DNA of 64,000 nt from Anniella stebbinsi (Eukaryota; Chordata; Lepidosauria; Squamata; Anniellidae): positions 65,449,001 through 65,513,000 of the forward strand of contig JARDYH010000002.1 of assembly GCA_029215795.1 (NCBI GenBank), read 5' to 3'. Below are positions 1-12,648 of the stretch, in pieces; position 1 is the first letter of the stretch, and each line of letters starts with the position of its first letter. The position numbers and the translations under genes are program-made. The notes beneath the pieces were generated by a model. It was not told where the DNA came from, searched no databases, and worked only from the letters and a program-made list of their open reading frames with translations.

Positions 1-1369
1 GTGTCTATTGATTTCAGAGGTTTAGGAATCCACCATTTCCATATAATTGATGTTTTTCTGTTGGACCAAGACCATTAGCTTTAAAAACATTATTTTAGTA
101 TCATGCTAATTATACATTTCTGTTGCTTTGACATCTGTTACTATATTAATAACAGAACACGTAATTACTTATATGGATTTTTAACATTCTTTGCTTTTTT
201 AAAAAAAAATATGGTTGCTGCACTTAAGCCAAGAACAAATAAACTACTGTGAACTCTTTGCTGTCTTTTTGGCTTAATAACTCTCCTGAGCTAGTCTAAT
301 GTTTGCTGGTGACATCTTGTACTTAATATGTACTTTTTATAGTGTGCGTGCTTGGGATTCTTTCAACTATTTGCACTGCTAAAAATACATGCAATGGGCA
401 GGTGTAATTGCTTGTAAAAGTGTTCTTTTGGGGTCTACACACCTTCAGGAGCAGTACTGCTGTTAAGTTGTCCCAACTGACTCGCCTCATTTAGGTTTTT
501 GTCAGGCTAAAATACTGCTCAGAGTTCCTTGCATACACTACAGGAGGCACATGATAAGTAATATCCTTTATAGAGCTGCAGCAGTACCCTGATTCGATCT
601 GAAATGGAAATGACTGTGGGTGTATAAAAACCACTGTTTCCTGATAAATTTCCCTGGCAAGTATTTGCGAACTTCAAACAAAAGTGGCCATGCTTACTTT
701 GAGAACATTGGCGATGAGAGAATGTTGCATGAAAGTGTAAGATTTGTCTGTCTGTGACTAACTCTGTTCCTGTAATGTAGATGATTCAGCCTTGTGATCT
801 TCAAAAACGTACTTTTGAACTGTGCTCTCAAATATTTTCACAGGCTTAAGAATTTGTTGTCTGACTTAATGTCTCCTCAGTGCCAAAGGTACACATTCTC
901 TCTTAAAGACTTTGGATTTTGAGCAGAAATGAACTAGCTCAAAGCACCAGTTAGATGTCTGTTCCCATGTTGGATTAATAATTAAAATATCCAACATTGC
1001 ACAAGCAGACTTCTACTTGTGCTGCAGAACTTTCCCATCCTGTCCTCCATGCAGCTCCACATCTTCCCAAAATCTTTTCCAGAGTGTCTCCCACCCTCCA
1101 AAGCAGATTGGAGGGGACAAAGCATGGAGGATGGAGGGGGAATCTACTCCTCTGGTGGATGCCATTCCATCAGCAGACGGAGACAATATCTAATCCTGAT
1201 GACTTACACTATCTCTTGTGGTTTAGTAAAATCCTGTGCTTGGTTTTGCTCACTGTAACTTCCCTATTGATAAGAGAATTCCAGTCTACACATGAACACC
1301 ATGTGGAAGCCCCATGAACAGTTCCCATGTAGATAACATACACCTCAACTTGCCAAATAGATTGCCCCA
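1..1369. other. Non-coding flank, no gene recognised
   Basis: AT-rich non-coding sequence. No exon with convincing splice sites or conserved protein was found, and the missing 5' exons of SRFBP1 could not be located here. About 1030-1180 holds one copy of a pyrimidine-rich dispersed repeat that also appears near 28.4, 44.0, 45.6 and 59.4 kb. Confidence 0.5.
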
Positions 1370-2912
1370 TCACATAGGGCCATTTGCACATAAATGGTGG
1401 CAAAGCGGTGTGTTAATTAACCCACAATTTGTCACAGCGCATGCCACCATTTTGCATGTGCAACCTCTGATTGGGCCAGTCGGAGATTGCTCTGTGTTGT
1501 CTGAACCTGGATACTATAAGTTAAGCATGGATTAAACCTAACAACTCATTGGGCGCATTCACACGGACACAGCAACCCATAGTGTGTGGTTTGTGCATCC
1601 GACAGACAATCAGGGTTGTCATGGTTGTTTCCCCCCCCCCCCTTCCTTCTCAGTCTTCCAGCCAGCTCTGCCTGGCATCCCAGGGGACTTGGGAGCAGAA
1701 CCGTCTTTTTGGCTACCAAGTCCCTAGTCCCTAGCTTCATCGTTATCCCAATAGTGGTCAGAGCACTTTTAAAATTTGTTTTCTTTTTCTATTTTTGTGC
1801 AAAAATGGGTCTGGACTTCCCCTCCCCCCATTTCCCAATGCCAGGGATGTGTGTAAATGTCCCAAATATACCGGCTTGTCTTGCCTGGACACTTGTATTC
1901 TTCAGATGTCAACCATGCAAGGTAACATGCCTGAGGAGCACTCAGCTAACTGGGTGATCTTGAGCACTTTCCCCACTTCTCAATTTATAGTGCTGCCCCA
2001 CCCTGACCCTTGGAGATCCCTTCCTTCTAGTGCATTCCTCCCCAAGTCTGCAGCACCCTGTTTTCATATAAAAGTGCACACTACCAGTAACTGCTTCTAG
2101 TTTGACAGCTGTCAAATGGAAGCAGTTACAGCAATCTGTAGAGTAAAATGAGGTGGTATCTCAGGCACCCTTAAAACAGTTACTGGGGACTCGGAGAAGA
2201 GGGGATTTTTAGTAGGGCACCCTCAAAGTTCGGGGCAGTGCATTGAACCTGGGAATACCCTTGCTAGGGTGGTGATCTATACTGCATTTCTCCACCTGTC
2301 AACTGTGCATCGCTGTCAAACTAGCCTTGCTAAGTATAGCCTTGATTGCTACCTTGTATGTTTGACATACAAGGGAGTAGCAAAGGAAAGCTCCTATATT
2401 TCGGATACTCACAGTTGCACAAACACACAACTGCTAATAACAGTTTGTGTTTTTTTTTTTAAAAAAGCAAACAACGGGGGCTTTTTGCACAGAAAAATAA
2501 AAACAAATTAAAAATGCTCTGGCTGCAATCGGGATTGTGGTCAGACCAGGAACAGGTTGTGCCACCAAGTCCAGTGGGATGCCAGGCAGAGCTGGCTGGA
2601 GGTCCGAAGGGGGGTAGTGAGAAGGCCATGCACTATTGTCTGGTGCACAAACTGTGCACTGTGAGTTGTTGGCAAAACAACCCACAGTGCATGGCTAGTC
2701 ACCCATTGTGGGTTAGTGTGTTGTGTGAACGTGCTCATTCTAGATTAACTTTGAGGTTATTTAACCCACGTTTAACCCATAGTATCCAGGTTTACATGAC
2801 ATGGACCAATCTCAAGTTGGAGGATATATGTCTGAAATGGCAGTGGCATGCACTGTGGTAAATCTTGAGTTAATTAACCCACGATTTTCTGCCATTACAT
2901 GCAAATTGGGTC
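1370..2912. repeat. Long imperfect inverted-repeat element (foldback or MITE-like)
   Basis: The arms at about 1370-1820 and 2470-2912 are reverse complements with many differences. Landmarks in order are an ATTTGCA-type end, a GTTAATTAACCCAC block, CACAG(C/T)GCATGCCAC, CCTGGATACTAT, TTCACACAAC-like sequence, CAGCCAGCTCTGCCTGGCAT and a T-rich block ending in TTTGTGCAAAAA. The middle, about 1820-2470, is unique and non-coding. No transposase ORF is present. The structure suggests an old non-autonomous DNA transposon; no target-site duplication was resolved with confidence. Confidence 0.55.
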
Positions 2913-3542
2913 ATAGTCTTCACCACCAGAAGCCTGGGAAGGAATTGAAATGGGAACAATCAGTATAATGAGTTTATTTATGAACACCGTATGAACAGTT
3001 GCTACAGAGAAGCTATTCCAAGGAGCTACATTTGGCATTATAATTTCCTGAGGACGTAGTTTTTTCTCCTTCTGGCTACAGATGAGGTAAATTCAATTCC
3101 TAAGACAAAAGTCTCCTCTTGGTGCAAGGCATTTACTTCATATAAGGAGGAGTATGGGTGGCAGCAGTCTGGTTGAGATCAAGTGCTACAATCTCGTTGG
3201 GAAAGACTGCAAAATTTCTTCGTTGAGTGGCATTTAACATCTAGAAATTAAGCAAGTATAGGTTGATCTTATTCATTGTATATTACTTTAAATATAAAAT
3301 TATATTGTTTTTTTTAAAAAAAAAAATCCATGCCCAAAGCAGTTTACAAATTAGAATAACACCAGAACTTTACAAAAAAATCTATGTGAGGGGTAACTTG
3401 AAATATTAAATGCATTAATATGCTTCATTAACCTTCATTAATATCAGTGTTGATCAAAGTCTACAGTAGTTAATAAAAAAACAGTGTTTGGCAGTGACAT
3501 TCCTGGTCACATAGGCTAAAAAACTAGAGAGAGGAAAGTTAT
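2913..3542. other. Non-coding stretch
   Basis: AT-rich sequence with short homopolymer runs between the inverted-repeat element and the left end of the DIRS element. No coding exon or recognisable repeat was seen. Confidence 0.4.
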
Positions 3543-3715
3543 TTTTCTTCTTCGTTGTCTCTGTGCATCACACATATGGGCTTCTGCGCGTGCGCGGAGG
3601 CTCAGTTCGGGAAAAACTTCTATAGCTATTAGTTAACTCTTTTGGGCGGGAACCCCTCCCCCACCGGCGAGTATGCATGCGTGGGAGGGTTCCCGCCCAG
3701 TACCTCAGTTCTTCT
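3543..3715 (+). repeat. DIRS left inverted terminal repeat
   Basis: From about 3565 to 3715 this is the near-perfect reverse complement of 15392-15547, including GCATGCATAC-type and AGTTAACTCTTTTGGG blocks. The outermost 35 bases differ from the outer end of the right repeat and are instead complementary to 15211-15245, as expected for DIRS replication through a circular intermediate. Confidence 0.85.
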
Positions 3716-3839
3716 TCGACCGCCATCACAGCTGCATCATCGGGAACTTCGTCTTCGGACTTCTGTAGAGAAAGTGAAAGGATAGAGAATTAGACTTCGG
3801 ACTTTGTAAGATTGACCTTCGGTTTTTTTCTCCTAGCCT

Positions 3840-6117
3840 ATGGCCCTCCGGGCCCCCTTCAAAAAGTGCTCCCGTTGTGGTGGCAAGCTGCTGCCTTCCG
3901 ACGGCCACAGCCTCTGCCTTTTCTGCCTAGGGGAGAGCCACAAGGTGGCCTCGTGCGCAAACTGCCAGGCCTTTTCCAAACAAACTAGGAAACATCGGAC
4001 AGATAAGCTCCGGGCCGAACTTTGGGCAAAAGCATTAGCAGCGACTGACTCCTCCACTATGGGATCTCCCTCGGCTACCTCGGCTCGCGACCTGGTCATC
4101 CTCTCGGTACCAGCCTCGCCAGCTAGCTCCCAACACGGTGGAGCCCGACGAGATGCACCCACTTTACCGGGTAAATCTCTTTCGAAAACCGCAGCAACGA
4201 TACCCCCTAAAAAGGGAGTACCGCCGAGGCCACTCGACGAACACCAAAAGAAAAAGAAGAAACACAAACACGACGCTGTAAAAGTCCATCAGTCACGAAC
4301 ATCGACACCGAGACTCGACACCGAGGCACGGTCTCCCGTGCCCTCATTTTCGGCATCGACTTCGACGCCAGGACCAGCTAACACAGCCTCATCGAGTCAG
4401 AAGGGCGGCTCCCCATCAATGAGACACGCCTCCGGTTCCTCACCTGCAAGGCTCGACACCGAGCCGCGTCGCTCCATCCCGACGCTAGCCACGGAGCCAA
4501 GACGAACATCGACACCGAGGCTGGGCACCGTTCGACACTGACGCCAGGACGGGCATTGACACCGAGACTCGACATCGAAACCGAACGCCACTCCACACCG
4601 ACGCACCGGTCGGCGTGCTTTTTGGAAGGGGACATCCAAGATTCCCCCCACTCTTACCCAGAGCCGGGTCAGATCTCGACCCTGCCGCCAACGCTGTCAT
4701 CACCACTCCAACAACCTCACTACAGGGGACGTGCTTGACATCGAGAGCCCTCGTATCGATCCTGCTCTCCAGCATCTGATTGGGACGTACGTTCACAGGC
4801 ATCCCACGCATCCAGGCATGATTATCGGCGACAGACCCACAAGAGAGTGCCTATGGAAGGACATGGAACCGCGGCTAACCGTGATGATAATGGATCTTGC
4901 AATAATAGCGGACAGATGCCACAGGCAGCAGACCGTCAGACATCACCAAGGTACACGCCTCCGTCTCCGGCGGTATCAGCAAGACGCTCACCAACGCATT
5001 ACTTAGAGATGAACCACAACAACACCGGTCCGAGTCAAACGGATATCGTTCCGACTCCTCATCCTCTGCTTCAATGCCCCCCGTCCGCGCCTTCGCCTGA
5101 CAACTTGGTGGCCTCCCAGGAACCCGTCTCCCCGTCAGATGACTTCAGCTCTTTCGCGGACCTAATCCAACATATGCCGAAACCCCTCGGCCTAGAGACA
5201 TGTCAACCAGAACAGCGCATCGTTGACACGATTTACGATGTCTTACAAGCAGAGTCATCTCAACACCAGCTATCCCCTTCATCCCAACTCTTCTTCAGAC
5301 CGTGCAACAGGCCTGGAAAACACCAGCCTCTTTGGCACCCACGTCAAAACGCCTAGAAAACATGTATAAGCTCTAATACAAAGAAACAGGTTTTCTAGTT
5401 ACTCACCCTCCACCAAATTCGGTAGTAGTCGAAGCCTCCCAAGGGCGATCCCAGAAGAGCCACTCAACACCAGTGGATAAAGAAGGGAGAAAGTTGGACC
5501 TGATGGGGCACCGAATCTACTCCACGGCAGCACTCAGCCTAAAGGTCTCCAACTATCAGGCAACCATGGCTCGTTACCACCTTTTTCTCTGGGAGAAGAT
5601 GGGATCCTTGTGCAATCACCTGGAAGGGGACCAAAGAGAACTGGCTAGGGTGTTTCAAACTGAGGTGGTACATCTTGCCAAGCAGGAATTACATACGGCA
5701 CGATACCAGACCGATTGTGGCACCAAGCTAATGGTTAGCGCCATAGCACTGCGTAGACATGCCTGGCTCTGCTCTGCGGGTCTCTTACAGGAAGCCCGCT
5801 CTAGAATTGACAACCTTCCATTTGATGGCGTGGGCCTGTTCCATTCAACGACCGATGATGCCATGGATACGGTACAAAAAGCCAAGACAACAGCCAAGAA
5901 AATGGGACTTACTGTTTTTCCCCAACACTCCAAGGCAAAACGGTGGGCCTGCCAACCTTTTCAAGCCTCAACCAGATTTCAAGGTGATCGCTCGTCTTTT
6001 AAGCAACAGCCTCAGCAACAATCACTATCTACACAACACAAGCGACAGCCCTTCTCATCTTCCAAATTTCGTACCCAAAGAAAGAAGAGCGACTATGGCG
6101 ATCGGCGGTGCCTTTGA
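3840..6117 (+). pseudogene. DIRS gag-like region, frameshifted
   Basis: The first open stretch starts MALRAPFKKCSRCGGKLLPS and carries a cysteine-rich segment (CSRCGG, CLFCLGESH, CANC) like the N-terminus of vertebrate DIRS gag proteins. A long Ser/Thr/Pro-rich linker follows. At 5473-6117 lies a domain with RKLDLMGHRIYSTAALSL, related to the LAP2alpha C-terminal domain shared by DIRS gag proteins. These parts sit in three different frames (breaks near 4540, 5360 and 5470), so the gene cannot make a full product. Domain naming rests on recognised family resemblance. Confidence 0.75.
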
Positions 6118-6174
6118 CTCCACCTCCCCGTCCGCCTCAGTCTTCGAAAACTGACTTACCCCCTTCTTATCGAC

Positions 6175-8002
6175 GTGGGAAAACATAACATCGGACACCT
6201 GGGTCCTCTCAATCATTTGACAAGGCTATTACATCGAGTTCGATACCCTTCCACCATCAGGGGAATTCCGAACTACGCCCCCGTCGAATCCTCTCATAAC
6301 ATAGGTCAAAACTCTGCTACAAAAGGGCGCCATCGTGTCTGTACCACCGGCACAAAGATACCGCAGTTTCTACTCTCAGTATTTCACCATTCCAAAACCA
6401 GATGGCGGCTACAGGCTAAACTTGAATCTCAGAGAGGTCAACACTTTCATCACCACCCAAAAATTCCTCATGGCATCCATCGCCACAATCCTCCCTCCGT
6501 TGCCAATGAATGCCTGGTTCGCGTCCGTAGATCTCCAGGATGCATATTTTCACATCGATATCCACGAGGCAAGTCAATGGTTTCTCAGATTCGCCATCGG
6601 GCAAGAACCCTTCCAATTCAGGGTCCTCCCGTTCGGCCTCTCAACAGCACCCAGAGTCTTCACCAAATGCATGGTGGTCGTATGTGCCTTCCTCAGGAAA
6701 CAGGGGATCCAGGTCCACCTGTACCTGGACGACTGGCTTCTGGTCGGCCAGTCCCGCATGCAGCTCATCCGGAACGTTGCTTACGTTCTCGACCTACTAA
6801 AACACCTAGGACTCATCCTCAACCTCAAGAAATCCTCACTAGAACCGACGTGGACCATAACTTTCATCGGCTCACTCCTCGACGCCTCGAGGGGAAGGGC
6901 TTACCTCCCGCTAAAAAGGCAAACACCTTAAAGTACCTCGCCAGTCATGTGATCCACCATCCACATCTACCAGCTATCAAAGTTCAACGCCTGTTAGGCC
7001 ACATGGCGGCCACAACAATGGTGACCCCTTTCGTTCGCCTCAGGATGCGCAAACTGCAACCCTGGTTCACCAGATCCTTCTCCCCACAATCCGACGCCAA
7101 GCACACTCGTCTTCAAATCCCCCCTGGAGTCATAAGATCGCTCCGATGGTGGACACACCTGTCCAACCTCCTTCAGGGTGTTCCATTCCTACCATCAACC
7201 CAACACATATGGTGACCACAGACGCATCCCGGGTGGGATGGGGCGCACATTGCAACTCACTCCAGGTACAGGGCACCTGGTCAAACAGGGAGAAAACGGT
7301 GCACATCAACGTTCTCAAACTACTCGCAGTACAAAAGGCACTCAGGGCATTCGAACAACACCTCCTTGGAGCACATGTCCAAATAACTTCGGACAACACC
7401 ACAGTGGTGTACTATATCAACAAGCAAGGCAACAATCACTGCCTCTGGCGAAGATTGCCATCCATATCCTCAACTGGAGCCTACACAGAGGCATCACATT
7501 GACAGCCACCCACATTGCAGGTCGTCACAACCACCTGGCCGATCAACTCGGCCGGCACCTGTATCTAGCCCACGAGTGGCAACTTCATCTGCAGGCTCTC
7601 CAGTTACTGTGCGACCGTTGGGGTTGCCCTACATTCGACCTCTTTGCAACAGTCGACAACGCCATTTGCTACCCTTTCTGCAGCAGAGCAGGTTACGGCC
7701 AGGGATCCCAAGGGGATGCATTCCTCAGAGAATGGACGGGACACCTTTTTTACATCTTCCCCCCGATTCCTCTCATTTCCCGGATCTTGGCCAAGATCAG
7801 GACAAACCGGACTAACTGCATCTTGCTGACCCCCTGGTGGCCCAGACAGGGGTGGTTTGCCCCTCTCCTCAACATGTCCAACGGACATTACCTCCGCTTC
7901 CCGACCCAACGGGATCTCCTCTACCAAGCACACGGCCAGGTGACCCATCCAGACCTGGACTCCATCCACCTCACAGCATGGAGACTCAAACCACCATACT
8001 AA
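6175..8002 (+). pseudogene. DIRS reverse transcriptase-RNase H region, frameshifted
   Basis: Translation from 6335 gives RT motifs: FTIPKPDGGYR, FASVDLQDAYFHIDI, LPFGLSTAPRVFTK and the catalytic YLDD box near 6722-6733. The frame is lost near 6920 and continues in another (LKYLASH...LRWW). The RNase H region begins near 7207 (VTTDASRVGWGAH, then TSDNTTVVYYINKQG), then shifts frame again before THIAGRHNHLADQLGR. The downstream part (FDLFATVDNA ... LLTPWWPRQGWFAPL) is the conserved tail that precedes the recombinase in vertebrate DIRS elements; whether it corresponds to the methylase-like domain was not established. At least two frameshifts make it inactive. Confidence 0.85.
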
Positions 8003-8565
8003 ATCCGAGGATCCAGGAGGTGCTACACGCCGCTCTTAGACCCTCTACAAGGGTGTCATATGCCAGGAAGTGGAACGCCTTCTCAAACTTTGCATTACGT
8101 AACGGTTTCTCTCCCTCCACTTTTTCAGTTCCGCAGGTCCTGTCCTTTTTGATTCATTTGGTTGACAAGGGTCTGCAGTTATCGTCAATTAAAGTTTACT
8201 TGGCCGCCATTTCGGCCTCACACGACCACGTTGAAGGGTCAACAGTGTTTTCCCATCGTCTCACTAAACGCTTTCTTAAAGGCCTACTTAACCTAGTTCC
8301 ACCCAGACAGCCTTTGCAACCAGCATGGAGCCTATCAGTCGTACTCCAGGCCTTAACCTCAAAACCCTATGAACCGCTCGCCACCACTGACCTCAGATTA
8401 GTGACCCTAAAGGTACTTTTCTTGGTGGCGATCACGTCGGCTTTTTTTTTTTTTTTTTTTGAAATAATTTTATTATTTTCAACATAATAATAACATAAAA
8501 TACATACATAACCCTCGACAATCCCCCCCGTGCACCCCCACTCCATGAGACCTTCTCTTAATCTT

Positions 8566-11500
8566 TTATTCTATCCAGAAATTTATCGACTCTTTTGAAG
8601 GTGTTTGTCCCTTCCCCGATCTTAAGACATATTCCAATAGGGGGCTCCATATTTCCCCAAAATCATTTTTACTGGACATTCCCCTTTTCAATTTCATTTT
8701 ACAGGTTAGCATATCATTCAAAGCCATATCCCATATTTCTTTATACCATTCTTCTATTGTATAGCTTCCTTGTCCTTTCCAATTTTTTGCAATCATTAGT
8801 CTAACAGGAGTCAGGAGGTTGTTTATCAATTCTCTCTTATTTTTGTCCTCTTCCCCTCTATCCCATATTGCTAGTAGAGCGAGCTTCGGGTTTAGTTCCA
8901 CTTTACTTCCGATTATTTCACTTATTTCTTTAAATACCCTTTTCCAAAATTTTTGTACATATTCACAGCTCCACCACATATGGTAATAAGTTCCAACCTC
9001 CTGGCATCCCCTCCAACACTTTTTAGATATATTTTTGTCTATCTGGTGAAATCTAACCGGTGTTAGATACCATCTCCACAATACCTTATAAAAATTCTCC
9101 TTAATTCTGATCGATAACAATTTTAACATTCTTGCGTTCCACAACCTCTCCCAGTTATATTCCTTAATTTCTCCATTTACGTCCTCTTCCCATACCTTTT
9201 TTATTGCTTTAAGTGAATTTTGAAATTCTTCCTCTATCAATAATTTATATATCTCACTAGTCAACCCTTTCTTAATTTCCTTTTCTTCTTTCCTACCTTT
9301 TGACTCTATTAATTCTTCAAATCTTGTATTATTTCTACACTTTTTATTTTTCAATCTCCATTCCTGAGTCCATTTCCCTAATTGTATACATTTAAACCAT
9401 GCTGATTTTTGACCTATCAATAGCTCTTTAATTTGCTCATTATCCTTCAAATTTCCCATCCACTTTCTTAACTTAATTATTTCCTTATCTTTCAGTCTCG
9501 CTTCAATCTCCACTTTTAATACTCTTGGGAAATTCTCCACTACTACCACTGGGGCAAGTGGTGAATCTCCTGGTATCCACTTCCCCCTAAATTTCTCCCA
9601 GATCTCCACTATATTTACTAACAAAGGGTTGTCCAGTCCCTTTAATTCTCTCTTTTGAATTTTTTTAAAGAAAATATTTTTCAATTTATAATCTATTTCC
9701 CCAGTTTGCGTCTCCAACCACTCCAAATCTTCCTCCCCTAGAATACAGCTTATAACATATCTTAACTGATTAGCTATGTAATAATACTTAATATTTGGAA
9801 GTCCTAAACCTCCCTTCTTTTGAGCCTTATACCATAACCCTTTATTAATCCTAGCTTTCTTATCCCCATTACAATATGCGTTGATTATATTTTGCCAACT
9901 TTTCAACTCTACATCTGATATTTTAATTGGTAACATTCTAAACAAAAAATTAATCTTAGGTAAAATCTTCATTTTAATAATTGCTATTCTACCAAACCAA
10001 GAATGTTTTAATTTCTTATATACTTCTAATTTCTCCCCTACTTGTTTTTTTAAAGCTACCAAATTAAGTTCCTCAAGCCTATCTAAATCTCTATCAATGT
10101 TAATACCTAAGTAACGTACTATGTTTTTAAGTCTAAGACCCAACTTATCCTTACCTTCTTCCAACTCTTCCTTATTATAATTAAATAACATCATTTCTGA
10201 CTTCCCCCAATTTACTTTTAATCCCGTAATTTCTCCAAATTCTCTTAAATGTTTCTTAATCACCTCAGCACTCCCTAGGGGATCTTCTACCGTCAATAAA
10301 GTATCGTCCGCAAACATATTCATTTTAATCTTCTCCTTTCTTCCTATCCCCTTCACTCTTTCATCTTCCCTTATTACATTTGCCAAAATTTCTATTACTA
10401 TTGCAAATAAGATCGGTGAAAGAGGACATCCCTGTCTAGTTCCTCGGGCTAGTGTAATCTGTTGTGTTAACCCATCATTAACCAATATTTCCGCTTTATT
10501 ATTTTTATACAACTTATCCATCACTCCCATAAATTTATCTCCAAACCCAAATGTTTTTAATATTGTTTTGAGTGCTGGCCATTCCACACAATCAAAGGCT
10601 TTGAATATATCCAATGCTAGCAGGCCTGCTTTTAAATTCCTTTTTTTTATAATACTAATTATATTTAATACTCTTCCCATTAAATTAGACATTTGCCTAC
10701 ACGGAATAAATCCACACTGATCTTTTTTAATATATTTACCAATAAATGTGGCCATTCTTTTTGCCATTATTGCTGTAAAAATCTTTGAATCTTGATTTAT
10801 TAAGGAAATTGGTCTATATGATGCGGGATCCGTTAGGTCCTTACCTGGTTTCGGAATTAATATAATCAGGGAATGATCCCATGATGGCGGAGTCTTCCCC
10901 CCTTCTATTATAGTATTAAATAATTTCTTTAATCTCGGTACTAAAATTCCTTTAAAAAGCTTATAATACTCCGACCCCAAACCATCCATCCCCGGTGATT
11001 TTCCTCCTTTTAATTTATCAATAACTCCCTCTATCTCTTTTTCCGTAACTAAACCTTCCATATAATCCCTGTCCTGTTTCTGCAATTTTATTTTCCAATT
11101 CCTCTCTACATATTCCAATATCTTATCTTGCGGTCCCGATCCTGATGTATATAATTCACTGTAAAAATCCTTAAATATATTTAATTTATCTTTCATTAAA
11201 TTACAACTATTCCCTGCCTTATCCTTTATTGTCCCTATCATATTCTTAGCCTTTTCCAACTGTGTGGATCTAGCCAGCATCTTTGAGTTCCTATTGCTAT
11301 ATTCAAAAAAATCTCTTTTTAAATACAACAAATTCTTTTGAACTTGTTCTAATTCTTCTTTCTCTAATTCCTTTTTCTTAGCTTGAATTTGGGCAATTAG
11401 GCGTTTATCTTTTGTCTCCTTTAACTTTTCTTCCAAACTCCTTATCTCCTCTTCAATCTTTTTATTTTGAGCTTCCTGTTGTTTTTTTAATGTACATCTT

Positions 11501-12402
11501 TCCCTAATACAAATCCCTCTTACTACAGCTTTCATTGTATCCCATAATATGTCCTGCCGAGTATTCTCTTTTTCATTAATCTCCCAGATTTCCTGCAATT
11601 CTTTCTTTATTTTCTCCATTATATCTTTTTTATTCAACAACCTTACATCCAGTCTCCATCTCTTCGCTTGTCTATAGTCTTTCTTGGTTTCCATGTCCAT
11701 TGTCATTAACGCGTGGTCAGTGACCTTGATAACTCCAATATCACAATCTATAATTTTGGGTAACATATTTTTTGATACAAAAATGTGGTCTATCCTTGAG
11801 TAACTCTTAAATCTCTGTGAATAGAAAGTATATTTCCTTTCTTCCCCTCTTAAAACTCTCCACACATCCATTAATTCTTTCCCTTCCATTAATTTGCTTA
11901 ACTCTGTCTTCCCCACCCTCTTAGTATCTTTTAGTATGTTATCCCTGTCTTTCCCTATATCTAGTACCATATTAAAGTCACCAGCCATCACAATGTGCTT
12001 TTTACCCACTTCTCCCAACACGTTAAATACTTCATCAATAAAATCCATTTGTTTCCCATTTGGAGCATAGACATTCACTAATACATATTCCTCTTCTCCC
12101 AACTTGCAGAACATAATAAGAAACCTTCCATTGTTATCTCTCTTTACACTTTGAATATTTATACCACATGTCTTTGAAATTATTATTGCCACTCCTCTCG
12201 ATTTCGAAGTTCCATATGCCTTCTCATAAACGCCCACCTCCCTCATTCGAAGCTCATTAACTCCATCTTTGGCCTGATGAGTTTCCTGCAAAAAAATTAC
12301 ATCTATTTTTTTGTTCTTTAATAACATTTCAATCCTCTTTCTTTTAATTACCGTTCCTAGCCCTTTAACATTCAATGTTGCCAATCTAAGTTTATTTTCC
12401 AT
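8566..12402 (-). CDS. L1 ORF2 protein (endonuclease-reverse transcriptase)
   Basis: 1278 codons, uninterrupted, the usual size for L1 ORF2. The N-terminal APE-type endonuclease shows LATLNVKGLG, FLQETH, AGDFNMVLD, SRIDHIFVS and TDHALM. The RT domain shows SPGMDGLGSEYYK, LIPKPGKD, SYRPISLIN, LLALDIFKAFDCV, RGTRQGCPLSPILFA and the catalytic FADD box in NMFADDTLL. The C-terminal Cys/His motif is CWRGC-x7-H-x4-C. All checked catalytic residues are present, so the protein could be functional. It performs target-primed reverse transcription. The ATG at 12402 gives the conserved N-terminus directly. Confidence 0.94.
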   Translation of the reverse strand: MENKLRLATLNVKGLGTVIKRKRIEMLLKNKKIDVIFLQETHQAKDGVNELRMREVGVYEKAYGTSKSRGVAIIISKTCGINIQSVKRDNNGRFLIMFCKLGEEEYVLVNVYAPNGKQMDFIDEVFNVLGEVGKKHIVMAGDFNMVLDIGKDRDNILKDTKRVGKTELSKLMEGKELMDVWRVLRGEERKYTFYSQRFKSYSRIDHIFVSKNMLPKIIDCDIGVIKVTDHALMTMDMETKKDYRQAKRWRLDVRLLNKKDIMEKIKKELQEIWEINEKENTRQDILWDTMKAVVRGICIRERCTLKKQQEAQNKKIEEEIRSLEEKLKETKDKRLIAQIQAKKKELEKEELEQVQKNLLYLKRDFFEYSNRNSKMLARSTQLEKAKNMIGTIKDKAGNSCNLMKDKLNIFKDFYSELYTSGSGPQDKILEYVERNWKIKLQKQDRDYMEGLVTEKEIEGVIDKLKGGKSPGMDGLGSEYYKLFKGILVPRLKKLFNTIIEGGKTPPSWDHSLIILIPKPGKDLTDPASYRPISLINQDSKIFTAIMAKRMATFIGKYIKKDQCGFIPCRQMSNLMGRVLNIISIIKKRNLKAGLLALDIFKAFDCVEWPALKTILKTFGFGDKFMGVMDKLYKNNKAEILVNDGLTQQITLARGTRQGCPLSPILFAIVIEILANVIREDERVKGIGRKEKIKMNMFADDTLLTVEDPLGSAEVIKKHLREFGEITGLKVNWGKSEMMLFNYNKEELEEGKDKLGLRLKNIVRYLGINIDRDLDRLEELNLVALKKQVGEKLEVYKKLKHSWFGRIAIIKMKILPKINFLFRMLPIKISDVELKSWQNIINAYCNGDKKARINKGLWYKAQKKGGLGLPNIKYYYIANQLRYVISCILGEEDLEWLETQTGEIDYKLKNIFFKKIQKRELKGLDNPLLVNIVEIWEKFRGKWIPGDSPLAPVVVVENFPRVLKVEIEARLKDKEIIKLRKWMGNLKDNEQIKELLIGQKSAWFKCIQLGKWTQEWRLKNKKCRNNTRFEELIESKGRKEEKEIKKGLTSEIYKLLIEEEFQNSLKAIKKVWEEDVNGEIKEYNWERLWNARMLKLLSIRIKENFYKVLWRWYLTPVRFHQIDKNISKKCWRGCQEVGTYYHMWWSCEYVQKFWKRVFKEISEIIGSKVELNPKLALLAIWDRGEEDKNKRELINNLLTPVRLMIAKNWKGQGSYTIEEWYKEIWDMALNDMLTCKMKLKRGMSSKNDFGEIWSPLLEYVLRSGKGQTPSKESINFWIE

Positions 12403-12648
12403 CTCTCTCTTTCACACAAGTCTTTAAGTCGGTCTCCCTCTGTGTTACACATACCCCCTCCCCCCTAACCCTCCCCCCCACATTCACCCCCAATTTCACC
12501 CCCCTCCTCACCAGCGTGCTGGGCTTTGGTCCCAATCTTCTTAGAACTCTTGGGGGGGGGGGAGCTCGGCCCAACATTCCGGAATAACGTCTACCCTCCC
12601 CTCCAAGTCTCTTCTTCTCCCTATCCCTCTTACAATATATATTAAGGT

